Source: Pseudomonadales bacterium (GTDB taxonomy: Bacteria; Pseudomonadota; Gammaproteobacteria; Pseudomonadales; Pseudohongiellaceae). From it: DNA of 64,000 nucleotides. Where the stretch lies: assembly GCA_024234395.1 (NCBI GenBank), contig JACKOH010000002.1, forward strand, positions 1,736,001 through 1,800,000. Direction: 5' to 3'. Below, in pieces: positions 1 to 8,409 of this stretch. Below the pieces are notes generated by a model. That model was not told the origin of the DNA, did not search any database, and was given only the letters and a program-made list of their open reading frames with translations. Numbering within the stretch: position 1 is the first letter of the stretch; every line of letters begins with the position of its first letter. Both the position numbers and the translations under genes were made by a program.

Positions 1-3
1 GCA

Positions 4-1269
4 CTAAGGGGTCGAGGCTAGTATAGCGATCACTTCCTGCTCCCGACTTTGCAGTGTTAGTGCCCAGTCATCCACGGGCAAGTCTGTTGCCTGGAGGTCT
101 CCGCTTGCCAGACGTTCAAGCAATTGCATGGCAGTGGCGGTATCCAGGGCGGGGGCGAGCAATCTTTGCCTTGCCTGTGCCAGCTTGGTTTGTCGGGCAG
201 TGCCGAGATCGGGTTGGACAAGCGCATCATCAATTTCGTCCAGCAGGGCACTGAGTCGTTCATGCCGGTCACTGACCTGGAGATCGAACAGTGCGCTGAT
301 CAGGCTCTGCCAGGCGCCCGCCTGCCGGAAATCGAAGGACGGGACTTTTACTTCACTGGCAAAGGGGTTGAAGTCAGCTGTCTCAGGGTAGGTGCCCGGC
401 CGGACCGGTAGGCGGGCTACATCGCGATGCAGCAACAGGGTTTGTCCTGCATCGGACAAGATGAAATCCAGAAAGACTTGCGCAGCGTCCGGATGCGGTG
501 CGTCATCCAGCAGTGCCACGTAGGCGGGTGACAGCAGAGTGGTATTGGCATAACGAAAATCCACGTCTAGCCCGTTCATGCGGGCGGACTTGGGGAAGAA
601 GTCGATACTCAGCGCCAGCCCCAGATTGCCGGCCGCCAATTCGTCGATGAAGGCGCCGCCACCGCCGCCCATGAGACTGTTGTTGGCGGCGATATCCCCG
701 ATCAGGCCCCAGCCTTGTTCCCAGCCCAGGCCGCGCAGAATACTGGCGTAGATCATCGGGGAAAACCCCTGTCGCGAGGGTATCGGCAGTTGCACGGCCC
801 CACTGTACCGGGGGTCACGCAGATCCTGCCAGTCCTGAGGCACCGACAGTTCATGTACGTCGAGCCAGGCGGGACTGAAGGCGAAGCCGAAGCCGGCAAC
901 TTCAAACGCGGCGAAGCGGTGAGCCGGGTCGTCGATTTCCAGTTCGTCGATATTGCCGGGTAGTCCCGCGAAGGGAAGGGGCAGCTCGGCAAAATAACCG
1001 GCATCGGCCAGTGTCACGAAAGTATCAAGCGAGGGCGCCCAGTACACATCCACGCCCGGGTTGCCCGACTGCAGCAACTGCCTGGCATCATCCGAGCGAC
1101 GCCATTCCAGCACCATGTCGATGCCGGGATGGGCCGTCTCGAAAGCCGTCTCGTAGCGGGCGATGAGTTCCTGTGGATAGCTCGACATCACCACCACGCG
1201 GCTTCCGTCCTGGGCGAAGGCAGGAAGGCCGGATAAAACCAGGGTAAGCAACAATAACCGTTTCAGCAT
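4..1269 (-). CDS. ABC transporter periplasmic substrate-binding protein
   Basis: The 421-residue protein begins with a Sec signal peptide (hydrophobic stretch to about residue 19, ending ALPAFAQ-like) and has the fold of family 1 / Fe(III)-type extracellular binding proteins: an early VVVMSSYPQEL strand, a GVDVYWAP ligand-loop region near residue 75 and a C-terminal helical tail. It would bind a ligand in the periplasm and deliver it to an inner-membrane ABC permease. No permease or ATPase gene lies in the window; they may lie beyond its left edge, because the gene ends at position 4. It starts 38 bp downstream of the TonB receptor gene on the same strand, so the two are probably one transcript under the ModE-like regulator. 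Ligand identity is not visible; iron, molybdate, tungstate or an organic chelate are all possible. Confidence 0.85.
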   Translation of the reverse strand: MLKRLLLLTLVLSGLPAFAQDGSRVVVMSSYPQELIARYETAFETAHPGIDMVLEWRRSDDARQLLQSGNPGVDVYWAPSLDTFVTLADAGYFAELPLPFAGLPGNIDELEIDDPAHRFAAFEVAGFGFAFSPAWLDVHELSVPQDWQDLRDPRYSGAVQLPIPSRQGFSPMIYASILRGLGWEQGWGLIGDIAANNSLMGGGGGAFIDELAAGNLGLALSIDFFPKSARMNGLDVDFRYANTTLLSPAYVALLDDAPHPDAAQVFLDFILSDAGQTLLLHRDVARLPVRPGTYPETADFNPFASEVKVPSFDFRQAGAWQSLISALFDLQVSDRHERLSALLDEIDDALVQPDLGTARQTKLAQARQRLLAPALDTATAMQLLERLASGDLQATDLPVDDWALTLQSREQEVIAILASTP

Positions 1270-1307
1270 TGGCTAGCTCCATTACATTACGACTGTTATC
1301 AGGCCCT

Positions 1308-3353
1308 TCAAAAGTCCAGGTTGGCGTTAAGGAACCACGTGCGCCCGGCTTCCGGAAAGCCTTCCTCGAAGGCATATAGCTCGTCGCCGAGGTTGCGCCC
1401 CCCGGCTTCCAGTTGCACTTGGTCGGTAAAATGCCAGATGGCTTTGAAATCCGTGGTAGTGAAGGATCCGGTTTGCCGTGAACCGTTGGTGGCGCTGAAG
1501 CGTTTGGATTCGTGCTGGGCACTGAGCACCAGGTCAAGCTGTGGTATGGGGGAGTACTGCATGTAAGCGAACAGCTTGTTCTGCGGTGTATCCAGTGGCA
1601 ATACCTGGGGGCTGCTCACATTGTCGCGGTCAAGATACGTGTAGTTGCCATGTACCTCGATATTGGCACCCAGCGCGGCGGTCAGGGCCAGTTCCACGCC
1701 GCTGTTTTCCTGCCGGCCGATGTTCTGCAACTGTGAGCACGGCGCGGAAGTGCACAGTGTCGGCGCGACGGTGATACTTTCGATGGTATCGTCGATACGG
1801 CTGCGGAACAGCGCTGCGCTCACATGTATTTGCCTGCCTTGCGCCAGCACCAGGTTGCCGTTGATCCCCACTTCCAGGTTCACGGCATACTCGGGATCAA
1901 GGCCGGGGTTGGGGATGGCGGTACCCAGCCGGTAGGAATAGCGGTCCTTCATGGTGGGAAAGCGGGTGCGCCTCGAAATGGAAGCGTGCGTACTCCAGTT
2001 CTCATCGATGCTGTAATTCAGGGCCGCCTGGGTATTCCAGGCGTTGGCCGTGGCCACCGGAAAAGCGAGCAGCGTGGTGCCCTGCAGGTCGTCAGCACGT
2101 TTACCCTGCTGCCGGTCCCAGCCCAGGCCCGTGATCAGGCTCAGATCGGGGGAAAGATTCCAGGTATCTTCCAGGCCAAGCGATAACAGGGCATCCTCCA
2201 TCTTCTCTACTGGTGCGCCCACATCGTTTTCGCGGTGTACATCGCGTTTGTATTGGAGGGCGGCACGCAGGTTGTGATTCTCAAACCGGGTGGATCCCAG
2301 CTCGACACTGGCCCCATAACTGTAGTCGTCGTAGACGCTGTTAAAGGCATAAGGCCGATCCTGGCTGGTGTAGTTTTCATCGTCGAAGGAGCGCAGCAGG
2401 TTGTAGAAGGTGTCGCGGTATATGCGGACACGCATGTATTCATCCTCGCCCAGCGCGGTGCGGGAAATGAAGTACAGGCTTTCCTTGTCGTATTCCGGCC
2501 AGCGCCAGAAGCGGGCACGAAAGCCGGGATCAGACCCGGCATAGGGTGGGGTATTCTTCTCGCCTTCCTGGCGCTGGTAGCTCAGGGCGTATTCATCGGT
2601 GGCGTTGGGGGTATAACCCAGTTTCAGCGACAGCTTCATATCTTCGGTCGCGGAGTTGTCCCGTCTGCCACCGTCCTCCACAGCCGTTGGCGTGAACTCG
2701 TCCGGCAGAGTAAAGAAATCCTGTTCCGACCAGGATAGATTTCCCTGCACATACCAGTCAGCACTGGCGTTTTCCAGGGTCAGGAGGTGATTGCTGCTCT
2801 GGTTATCCTTGTCGTCGTCCAAATACAAGCCGCTGCGCAGGTGGGCACGGAACCCCTCCTCCGGGCGCCTGCTCACCACGTTGATGCTGCCACCAAGAGT
2901 GTTTGCCCCGTACAACACGGACGAAAAGCCCTTGCCGACGTTGATTTCAGCCACATCAAAGGTGAGCAGGCGGCTGAGGTCGAAGTTACCGTCATAGGGC
3001 ACATAAACCGGAACCCCGTCGATGAAAAGCGGCACCTGGCGTGAATTGAAGCCGCGGATATAAACCAGCTTCTCGCTACGGGCCCCGACATTCTGTACGG
3101 TGACGCCCGGCAGCAGGCTTAGGGCGGAGCTGACATCGTTGCGCTCGAACAGACGCATATCCTGTGCCCGAAGTGTTGCCTGAAATGGCGTGCTCCAGTC
3201 GGCACCACGCTCCCCTTCTACGTTGATGACTTCGATGTTGCCGAGTGAGAACCGGGCATTGGATTCGTCCTGTTGGGCCAGCGCGATGGAACTGGCAAGC
3301 AGGCTGAAACTGGTGAAACCGAGGAACAAGGACAGAGACGGTGAACGTTGCAT
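1308..3353 (-). CDS. TonB-dependent outer-membrane receptor, ModE-linked
   Basis: The 681-residue protein has a signal peptide (MQRSPSLSLFLGF to SIALAQQ), an N-terminal plug domain (about residues 60-170, with LVYIRGFNSRQVPLFIDG and GANTLGGSINVVSRRP) and a long beta-barrel ending in Phe (NANLDF), all typical of TonB receptors. The frame stays open upstream to 3560, but the ATG at 3353 is chosen because it starts the signal peptide and follows AAGGAAA at good spacing. It would bring a ligand across the outer membrane, and the binding protein gene 38 bp downstream suggests a continuous uptake route. The upstream region carries paired CGTTAT-N12-ATAACG palindromes. The substrate is unknown; the ModE context suggests molybdate, tungstate or a metallophore complex (inference). 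Confidence 0.9.
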   Translation of the reverse strand: MQRSPSLSLFLGFTSFSLLASSIALAQQDESNARFSLGNIEVINVEGERGADWSTPFQATLRAQDMRLFERNDVSSALSLLPGVTVQNVGARSEKLVYIRGFNSRQVPLFIDGVPVYVPYDGNFDLSRLLTFDVAEINVGKGFSSVLYGANTLGGSINVVSRRPEEGFRAHLRSGLYLDDDKDNQSSNHLLTLENASADWYVQGNLSWSEQDFFTLPDEFTPTAVEDGGRRDNSATEDMKLSLKLGYTPNATDEYALSYQRQEGEKNTPPYAGSDPGFRARFWRWPEYDKESLYFISRTALGEDEYMRVRIYRDTFYNLLRSFDDENYTSQDRPYAFNSVYDDYSYGASVELGSTRFENHNLRAALQYKRDVHRENDVGAPVEKMEDALLSLGLEDTWNLSPDLSLITGLGWDRQQGKRADDLQGTTLLAFPVATANAWNTQAALNYSIDENWSTHASISRRTRFPTMKDRYSYRLGTAIPNPGLDPEYAVNLEVGINGNLVLAQGRQIHVSAALFRSRIDDTIESITVAPTLCTSAPCSQLQNIGRQENSGVELALTAALGANIEVHGNYTYLDRDNVSSPQVLPLDTPQNKLFAYMQYSPIPQLDLVLSAQHESKRFSATNGSRQTGSFTTTDFKAIWHFTDQVQLEAGGRNLGDELYAFEEGFPEAGRTWFLNANLDF

Positions 3354-3404
3354 AGAGTTTCCTTTTGGCACATATGGAAGGCCGGGGCTTGTCAATTTCC
3401 GAAG

Positions 3405-3464
3405 CGTTATATTTTTACAAACATAACGGTTTACGGCAACCGTTATTTCTGAATAGCTATAACG
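3405..3464. promoter_or_regulatory. Double ModE-like operator
   Basis: Two 24-bp palindromes of identical form, CGTTAT-N12-ATAACG, lie at 3405-3428 and 3441-3464. Between them 3423-3446 forms a third dyad, ATAACGGTT-N6-AACCGTTAT, built from the inner half-sites, so four half-sites form an evenly spaced ladder. The half-site matches the known enterobacterial ModE operator pattern (CGTTATA/TATAACG). The array sits 51 bp upstream of the receptor start and overlaps the probable -35 of the divergent modE-like gene, so it could control both. Binding by the adjacent regulator is inferred. Confidence 0.75.
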
Positions 3465-3490
3465 ACAGGTTTTGGCGGGAAAGGTATAAT
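3462..3490 (+). promoter_or_regulatory. Putative promoter of the modE-like gene
   Basis: A perfect -10 hexamer TATAAT (3485-3490) is preceded by ACGACA (3462-3467) with a 17-bp spacer; the latter matches TTGACA at four positions. The -35 overlaps the right half of the second palindrome, which would allow autorepression. Confidence 0.5.
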
Positions 3491-3542
3491 CAAAAAAACC
3501 GATCAACCCTCTCCAAAATATGAAGCTGCGACAAGTGCAACG

Positions 3543-3902
3543 ATGAGTGCCGATCCTCAAAAGCGCATCAGGCTGCGCCTGAAACTGAAAGCCGACATCG
3601 TCATGGGACCAGGAAAAGCAGATGTATTGCGGAGCATCCGCGATACAGGCTCAATTTCCGCTGCAGGCCGTTTGACAGGAATGAGCTACAAGCGCATCTG
3701 GGAGCTGGTCAACCGCATGAATCGTGATTATCGAGAACCGCTGGTTGAAACCAATACCGGGGGGACGCACGGTGGTGGGGCAGCCCTGACTCCGATGGGG
3801 GAAAAGGTGCTGGCTACCTACGAGAAGATCATGACCAACACGTCCAGGGCGATTAACAAAGAAATGAGTCTCCTCACACGCCTGGCAAATGGCAATGAAT
3901 AG
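3543..3902 (+). CDS. ModE-type winged-helix regulator (DNA-binding domain only)
   Basis: The 119-residue protein matches the N-terminal DNA-binding domain of molybdate regulator ModE: a basic start, then VLRSIRDTGSISAAGRLTGM (LysR-like helix-turn-helix, about residues 30-50), SYKRIWELVNRMN, and the wing with GGTHGGGAALTPMGEKVL. Full-length ModE is about 260 residues with two C-terminal molbindin domains; these are absent, so it either senses nothing itself or works with a separate molbindin. It is divergent from the TonB receptor gene, and the spacer contains CGTTAT/ATAACG palindromes of the ModE type. A stem-loop overlaps its stop codon. Assignment to the family is strong; the effector is unknown. 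Confidence 0.88.
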   Translation: MSADPQKRIRLRLKLKADIVMGPGKADVLRSIRDTGSISAAGRLTGMSYKRIWELVNRMNRDYREPLVETNTGGTHGGGAALTPMGEKVLATYEKIMTNTSRAINKEMSLLTRLANGNE

Positions 3903-3933
3903 CCATCCCTGGCAGAGCGGGGGGATGGCTATT
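3898..3933 (+). terminator. Rho-independent-type terminator after the modE-like gene
   Basis: A 12-bp perfect stem AATAGCCATCCC / GGGATGGCTATT (3898-3909 and 3922-3933) encloses a 12-nt loop and overlaps the TAG stop codon at 3900-3902. The following CTTCCCTCTTT tract is only partly T-rich, so termination strength is uncertain. Confidence 0.7.
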
Positions 3934-4061
3934 CTTCCCTCTTTGTATCGGTGGTGAGTAGACTCAGATAAGGGTTGTTCGGGGGTGACTCATCGAATAA
4001 TGTACCTGGGCTGTCCAATAGATATCCATGCAACCGCCGCGACTTCCGCGGCCCCGTGACC

Positions 4062-4307
4062 TCACAGACCGGCAATTGAAATTATCAGCGACAGGCTCAG
4101 CCACTTTGACCGGTCGGCCAGGAAGCCGCCAGCGTAATAGCCAACGGCCAGTGCCATCATGGTAACCGCGATAACCGACGTCCAAACATAAAGACTCGAG
4201 CCATAAAACGGCGCGATGATACGGGTACCCAACAGCTCGATTATCATTACCGCCGCACCGGTCAGAAATACCGTGCAGTAAAGCCACGCGCGTCGAGTTT
4301 CCTGCAT
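4062..4307 (-). pseudogene. N-terminal fragment of a spermidine-synthase-like membrane protein
   Basis: The 81 codons encode a start typical of membrane-bound spermidine synthase-like / fused MFS proteins: TGAAVMIIELLGTRIIAPFYG, then VWTSVIAVTMMALAVGYYAGG and a second hydrophobic stretch. Intact relatives run to several hundred residues with six or more membrane helices and often a catalytic aminopropyltransferase-like domain. Here the frame stops after the second or third helix (LSLIISIAGL) and nothing similar follows downstream. It is therefore a 5' remnant. It lies near the left side of an IS91-type element together with another fragment, so rearrangement is the likely cause. Confidence 0.65.
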
Positions 4308-4530
4308 AGTCCGGCCGCCTCCATCCTGCAGTGCTTAAAAACAGTCGATAGTACCAGCGTCCGGGCGGCAAGAGTATGAACTTAGCCGTCGTGCGACAAT
4401 TTGACGCAACCGCCAGACAAGTGAAACAAGACCGCCGATTGCCGGTTAGGGTCTGCTTTCGTTAGCGAACTTGTTCAGGGGTATTCGGACGATAGGAATC
4501 AGGTGCAAGTATTTTGCATCTAATCCCCTG

Positions 4531-4770
4531 TCAGGGCGTAGCGATCGGTCCCGTAACGTTTTCCAGCTCAAACAGCTGCCTTAGAATCTCACGCCATTGG
4601 CTGTACTGCTCTTCCACCGAACCGGTCAGTCCGCGAACACGGCGATTCAGCTCCAGAATGGCCGGCGCAATCTCGTTGTTGAAACCCAGCGCCAGGTCGG
4701 CGAATTCCTGCTCGTAGATGCGCGCCCATTTGTAGCGGTTGTAACTCTGGGTTAGCGCCGTGATGCGCAA
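4531..4770 (-). pseudogene. Unidentified C-terminal gene fragment
   Basis: A 79-codon frame beginning at a TTG encodes a soluble, helix-rich sequence (RITALTQSYNRYKWARIYEQ, then LGFNNEIAPAILELNRR) that reads like genuine protein but that I do not recognise. There is no good ribosome site, and the frame stays open upstream towards the transposase gene, so the fragment may be the tail of a gene cut by the IS91-type insertion. It could also be a small unrelated protein or chance. Confidence is low. Confidence 0.3.
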
Positions 4771-4884
4771 CTGGCTTCGAACCAGGCACCCTCCCTCTCC
4801 AGCAACTGGATTTCGGACTGATTCGGAATCCCCCCTAACGCTGAACTACACTGGCTCTGACACCCTGTCGAAAAGGACTTCGAC

Positions 4885-6396
4885 TTGCCACTGCCAGTAC
4901 CTTTGCCTGGTGTGCTACCGGCGCTCGGCTCACCACCCCGCTACCAGCGCCACCAGCCGGAAAAGACCCTGCTTTACCGGATCGTCGAGCAGCATTACCC
5001 GACCTTCCTGGCTCACCTGGAAGCCGAAGGCAGAACGCTGCCCGAGCATGTACGGCAGGAGTTCACCGACTACCTCAGGTGTGGCCGCCTGGAACATGGC
5101 TTCTTGAGAGTTCGTTGTGAAAGCTGCCACCATGAGAAGCTGGTGGCCTTTTCCTGTAAGAGAAGGGGCTTCTGCCCCAGCTACGGCGCCCGCCGCATGG
5201 TGGAAAGCGCAGCTCTGCTGGTGGACGAAGTGTTGCCCGTCAGACCTATCCGCCAGTGGGTGTTGACGGTCCCCTTTCCATTGCGCTTCCTGTTTGCCGC
5301 CTACCCGGAACTGATGGGCCGGGGACTGGGCATCGTCACTCGCGCCATCTCCACCCACCTGGCCCACCAGGCCGGTTTCAGCAAACGAGAAGCTCTCACC
5401 GGAGCGGTCACGTTGATCCAGCGCTTCGGCTCGGCCTTGAACTTGAATATTCACTTTCACATGCTGTTTCTCGATGGGGTGTATGTGCAGGACGACTGCG
5501 ACCATTACGGCTTCCGCCATACCCCGCTGCCAACCATCGAACAACTGCATGACCTGCTCCAGGTGATCAGCCAACGGGTGGCCCGCTTCCTGGAACGGCG
5601 CGGGATCCTTGAACGGGATGAGGACAACAGCTACCTCACCCTGGACGGCCTGGCGGAAGACCCGCTCAAGGACATTCACGGCTACTCAGTGACCTACCGG
5701 GTGGCCATCGGCCCCCAGCAGGGCCGCAAGGTGTTCACCTTGCAGACCATTCCACCGCAACCGGAACCCTCGCCCGGTCACGCCAGGGTGGCCAAACTGA
5801 ATGGCTTCAGCCTGCATGCCGGGGTGGCTGCCCGTGCCCATCAGCGCAGGAAAGTTGAACGGCTGTGCCGTTACATCTCAAGACCCGCCATCTCCGAACA
5901 ACGCCTCTCACTCACGCCCACCGGCAAGGTGCGCTATGAATTAAAGACCCCGTTTCGAAATGGCACCACCCATGTGATTTTTGAGCCATTGGATTTCATT
6001 GCAAGGCTGGCAGCCCTGGTACCCAAGCCCAGAGTCAACCTGACCAGATTTCACGGCGTGTTCGCGCCGAACAGTAAACACCGAGCAGCCATCACACCTT
6101 CGGGTCGAGGCAAAGGGAGTAAGAGTAAGCAGGCCGTTACCCATCACGACGATAAGGCACCGGCCGAACGCCATGCCGCCATGACCTGGGCCCAGCGGCT
6201 GAAGCGGGTATTTCAGATCGACATTGAGACCTGTGAGAAGTGTCAGGGCCCTGTTCGGATCATCGCTTGCATCGAAGACCCGGCGGCAATCCGGCAGATT
6301 CTGGAGCACTTGAGAAAGAAGGAATCCGTCGATTCCCAGGCCCAACTTCCACCTGAGCGGGCGCCGCCACAGCTCAGGCTGTTTGACCCGATGTGA
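4885..6396 (+). CDS. tnpA: IS91-family (HUH) transposase
   Basis: The 503-residue protein shows the IS91 layout: an N-terminal zinc-binding region (CESCHHEKLVAFSCKRRGFC, about residues 77-97), a catalytic core with the His-hydrophobic-His pair in LNLNIHFHMLFLDGVY (about residue 190), a downstream Tyr-bearing helix (RLCRYISRPAIS, near 330) and a second Cys pair (CEKCQGPVRI, near 450). Such enzymes move single-stranded DNA by rolling-circle replication. The frame starts at a TTG (4885); the conserved homology begins only about 27 residues later, so the true start may be downstream. The gene is full length and looks intact, so the element may still be active. Confidence 0.92.
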   Translation: MPLPVPLPGVLPALGSPPRYQRHQPEKTLLYRIVEQHYPTFLAHLEAEGRTLPEHVRQEFTDYLRCGRLEHGFLRVRCESCHHEKLVAFSCKRRGFCPSYGARRMVESAALLVDEVLPVRPIRQWVLTVPFPLRFLFAAYPELMGRGLGIVTRAISTHLAHQAGFSKREALTGAVTLIQRFGSALNLNIHFHMLFLDGVYVQDDCDHYGFRHTPLPTIEQLHDLLQVISQRVARFLERRGILERDEDNSYLTLDGLAEDPLKDIHGYSVTYRVAIGPQQGRKVFTLQTIPPQPEPSPGHARVAKLNGFSLHAGVAARAHQRRKVERLCRYISRPAISEQRLSLTPTGKVRYELKTPFRNGTTHVIFEPLDFIARLAALVPKPRVNLTRFHGVFAPNSKHRAAITPSGRGKGSKSKQAVTHHDDKAPAERHAAMTWAQRLKRVFQIDIETCEKCQGPVRIIACIEDPAAIRQILEHLRKKESVDSQAQLPPERAPPQLRLFDPM

Positions 6397-6444
6397 TTCA
6401 ACCACAATGAGAAAGAAGGCGAAATGACAGGCTGCCAGGAACCG

Positions 6445-6485
6445 GTGGCCGGTCGGTACTCGGGCTGGTAGTGGCCGGGTCGGTA
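6445..6485. repeat. Imperfect direct repeat at the transposase 3' side
   Basis: GTGGCCGGTCGGTA at 6445-6458 recurs as GTGGCCGGGTCGGTA at 6471-6485, differing by one inserted G. It lies 49-89 bp beyond the transposase stop and may be part of the IS91 origin end; this is a guess from position. Confidence 0.35.
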
Positions 6486-6640
6486 TTTAGGGTGTTGCTA
6501 TGGGCAGCTTACGGATAAAAAGTCGATGAGAAATGGAGGATTTCCCAGAGATTCTGACAGATTTCCGGCCGACTGTGGATCGCCGTCCTGGAAACTGGAC
6601 AATGCCCAGCTTCGGGGATAGTGTTAATAATTCCTATAAG

Positions 6641-7120
6641 CGAGTACGCTTCGAAAATCCAGGACATTTCCTGAGGTCCGGTACCCAGGTCGGGGGCGGG
6701 AATATCGAAATCAGGACCCAGCACTGGGACAAACTTTTCCGTGAAACGTTTAGTCAGGGTTTACAACTCATTACTGTCAAGATCCTCCGGACTGCAGCGG
6801 ATTCCTCCTTTTGCGCCGCCGAACGGGATATTCATCAGTGCGCTCTTGCAAGACATGATGAAAGCCAGCTCGCTGAAATGGTCGTGGTCAACGTCGGGGT
6901 GATAACGCAGGCCACCTTTAAACGGTCCTCTGGCATTGCTGTGTTGCACACGAAACCCGCGGTACACCTTGATATTGCCGTCTTTGCGACGAACCGGTAT
7001 CTCAACTTCTATCGAGCGCTGGTTGGACTCGATCAGAGAGCACATCTCATCGCTGCACTGCAGAATATCGCTGGCTTTCCGGAACGCGTTTCTGGCAATG
7101 GAGTTGGTGGCGATTGTCAT
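6641..7120 (-). pseudogene. Truncated glutamate dehydrogenase with in-frame stop
   Basis: From an ATG at 7120, preceded by a strong AGGAGG, the frame encodes the N-terminal dimerisation domain of Glu/Leu/Phe/Val dehydrogenases: KVYRGFRVQHSNARGPFKGG, then HPDVDHDHFSELA and NIPFGGAKGG with the substrate lysines. A TAA codon at 6761-6763 interrupts the frame after DLDSNEL. Beyond it, still in the same frame, typical sequence resumes (TKRFTEKFVPVLGPDFDIPA, then DLGTGPQEMSW up to EAYS) and ends abruptly near 6641. The catalytic Asp region and the whole NAD-binding domain are missing. It lies about 150 bp from the estimated right end of the IS91 element. Its upstream side has a GCTCCGCCA/TGGCGGGAGC hairpin (7144-7178). 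Clearly a dead gene. Confidence 0.85.
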
Positions 7121-7311
7121 GACTGCAATCCTCCTCTGGCCCTGCTCCGCCAGTCATATAACTCATATTGGCGGGAGCGGTACTTCAGAATTCAATAGCC
7201 TTACCCCGGCCAACGTAACTAGAAGCGCTTGGTTCAGCCAGGTGAGTCGAAATTCCCGCAGAGGCAGGGCACACCTGCCCGGAGAAGAATCTCTGATTCA
7301 CCCGGAATCTT

Positions 7312-8397
7312 TTATTCAAGACTTTGCAGGTAGGCGACCAGGGCGCTCAGCTGGACACCGGTAAATTCATCGCTATCCGGCATCATGCTGCCCGGCTTCA
7401 ACGACTGCGGTCGGGTGACCCAGGCCGACAAATTGGCAGTATTGTTGGGCAGCATCCCGCCAGCGATGTGCCTGCGACTGGCCAGATGGGTAAGATCCGG
7501 CGCCAGGACTCCGCGCGCTGGCGTCCCCCTGATCGTGTGACAGCCGGGACAGGCAGCATCCTGGAAAAGTGCGGCACCACGGCGAACCACTTCGCTCCCG
7601 TAACCGGCACCTCCAGTCTCTTCGTTTTCGGTCCCGTCATTTTCAGAACCGGCTGCAGGTTCGGCCTGAGCCTGCAACCAGGCGTTGTAGTCCTCAGGTG
7701 CTTCGGCGACGATTGAGAGGCGCATGTTGGCGTGCTGCAGACCGCAGAATTCAGCGCACTGTCCGCTGTAGACTCCGGGTTGATCGGCTTGCAGGCGAAT
7801 GCGATTGGTCCGGCCTGGCACCAGATCGACTTTGCCATGCAGTTTGGGTATCCAGAACGAATGGATAACATTGTCGCTGACCAGATCGATGGTCACTGCA
7901 CGATCTGTGGGAATGTGTATTTCCGTGGCAACCGAGAACGCGGCCCGGTCTCCGTCAGCGTCGTACTCGGCCTTGAACCACCAGAGCTTGCCGCTGACCT
8001 GAATTTCGACTTGCGAGTCGGCCCCGGCCTCGAGTGGGAAATGGCTTACGACTTCTGTGGCGGCAATGAACACTACCGAAAACACGGCGGCCGGAATAGC
8101 GATGCCGCCGATCAGAATCCAGCGCAGACCACCGCCGGTTTCCACCGGCTGGTGGGTTTCCAGCGAACCATGGCGCCTGCACGCAAGCCAGATCAGAAAA
8201 CCCCAGACCAGTAGTGTGACCGCAATAAACAGCAGCATGACGAACCAGCCAAGGCTGGCCAGTCCCTGTGCTGCGGGACCGGCCGGCGCCATGAAGTACT
8301 GTGGTCCTGAACAATCGGCGCTGAGCAGCAGGCAGCCGGGAATCAAGGCCCTGACCTGATGCAGGGTGTTTGCCCATTTGAAAGTTGTTCCGCGCAT
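7312..8397 (-). CDS. coxB: Cytochrome c oxidase subunit II with fused cytochrome c domain
   Basis: The 361-residue protein has two membrane helices (about residues 47-73 and 92-113), a CuA cupredoxin domain with all ligands visible (His179 in VIHSFWIP; Cys214, Cys218, His222 and Met225 in GQCAEFCGLQHANM), and a C-terminal class I cytochrome c domain with CPGCH at 283-287 and a likely axial Met in GSMMPD. This is the caa3-type arrangement in which subunit II carries its own heme. It is the last gene of the respiratory cluster, 12 bp after the lipoprotein cytochrome c gene. Electrons should pass from the fused heme to CuA and on to subunit I. Confidence 0.95.
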   Translation of the reverse strand: MRGTTFKWANTLHQVRALIPGCLLLSADCSGPQYFMAPAGPAAQGLASLGWFVMLLFIAVTLLVWGFLIWLACRRHGSLETHQPVETGGGLRWILIGGIAIPAAVFSVVFIAATEVVSHFPLEAGADSQVEIQVSGKLWWFKAEYDADGDRAAFSVATEIHIPTDRAVTIDLVSDNVIHSFWIPKLHGKVDLVPGRTNRIRLQADQPGVYSGQCAEFCGLQHANMRLSIVAEAPEDYNAWLQAQAEPAAGSENDGTENEETGGAGYGSEVVRRGAALFQDAACPGCHTIRGTPARGVLAPDLTHLASRRHIAGGMLPNNTANLSAWVTRPQSLKPGSMMPDSDEFTGVQLSALVAYLQSLE

Positions 8398-8409
8398 TCT
8401 CTGGTCCGT

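Larger units (their letters stand above)
4800..6500 (+). mobile_element. IS91-family insertion element (approximate limits)
   Basis: The element is defined by one IS91-type transposase gene, flanked left by two broken genes and right by a truncated glutamate dehydrogenase. IS91 elements lack inverted terminal repeats and target duplications, so the ends cannot be read directly; the limits given are estimates. A degenerate direct repeat at 6445-6485 just beyond the transposase may belong to the origin end. Confidence 0.6.
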
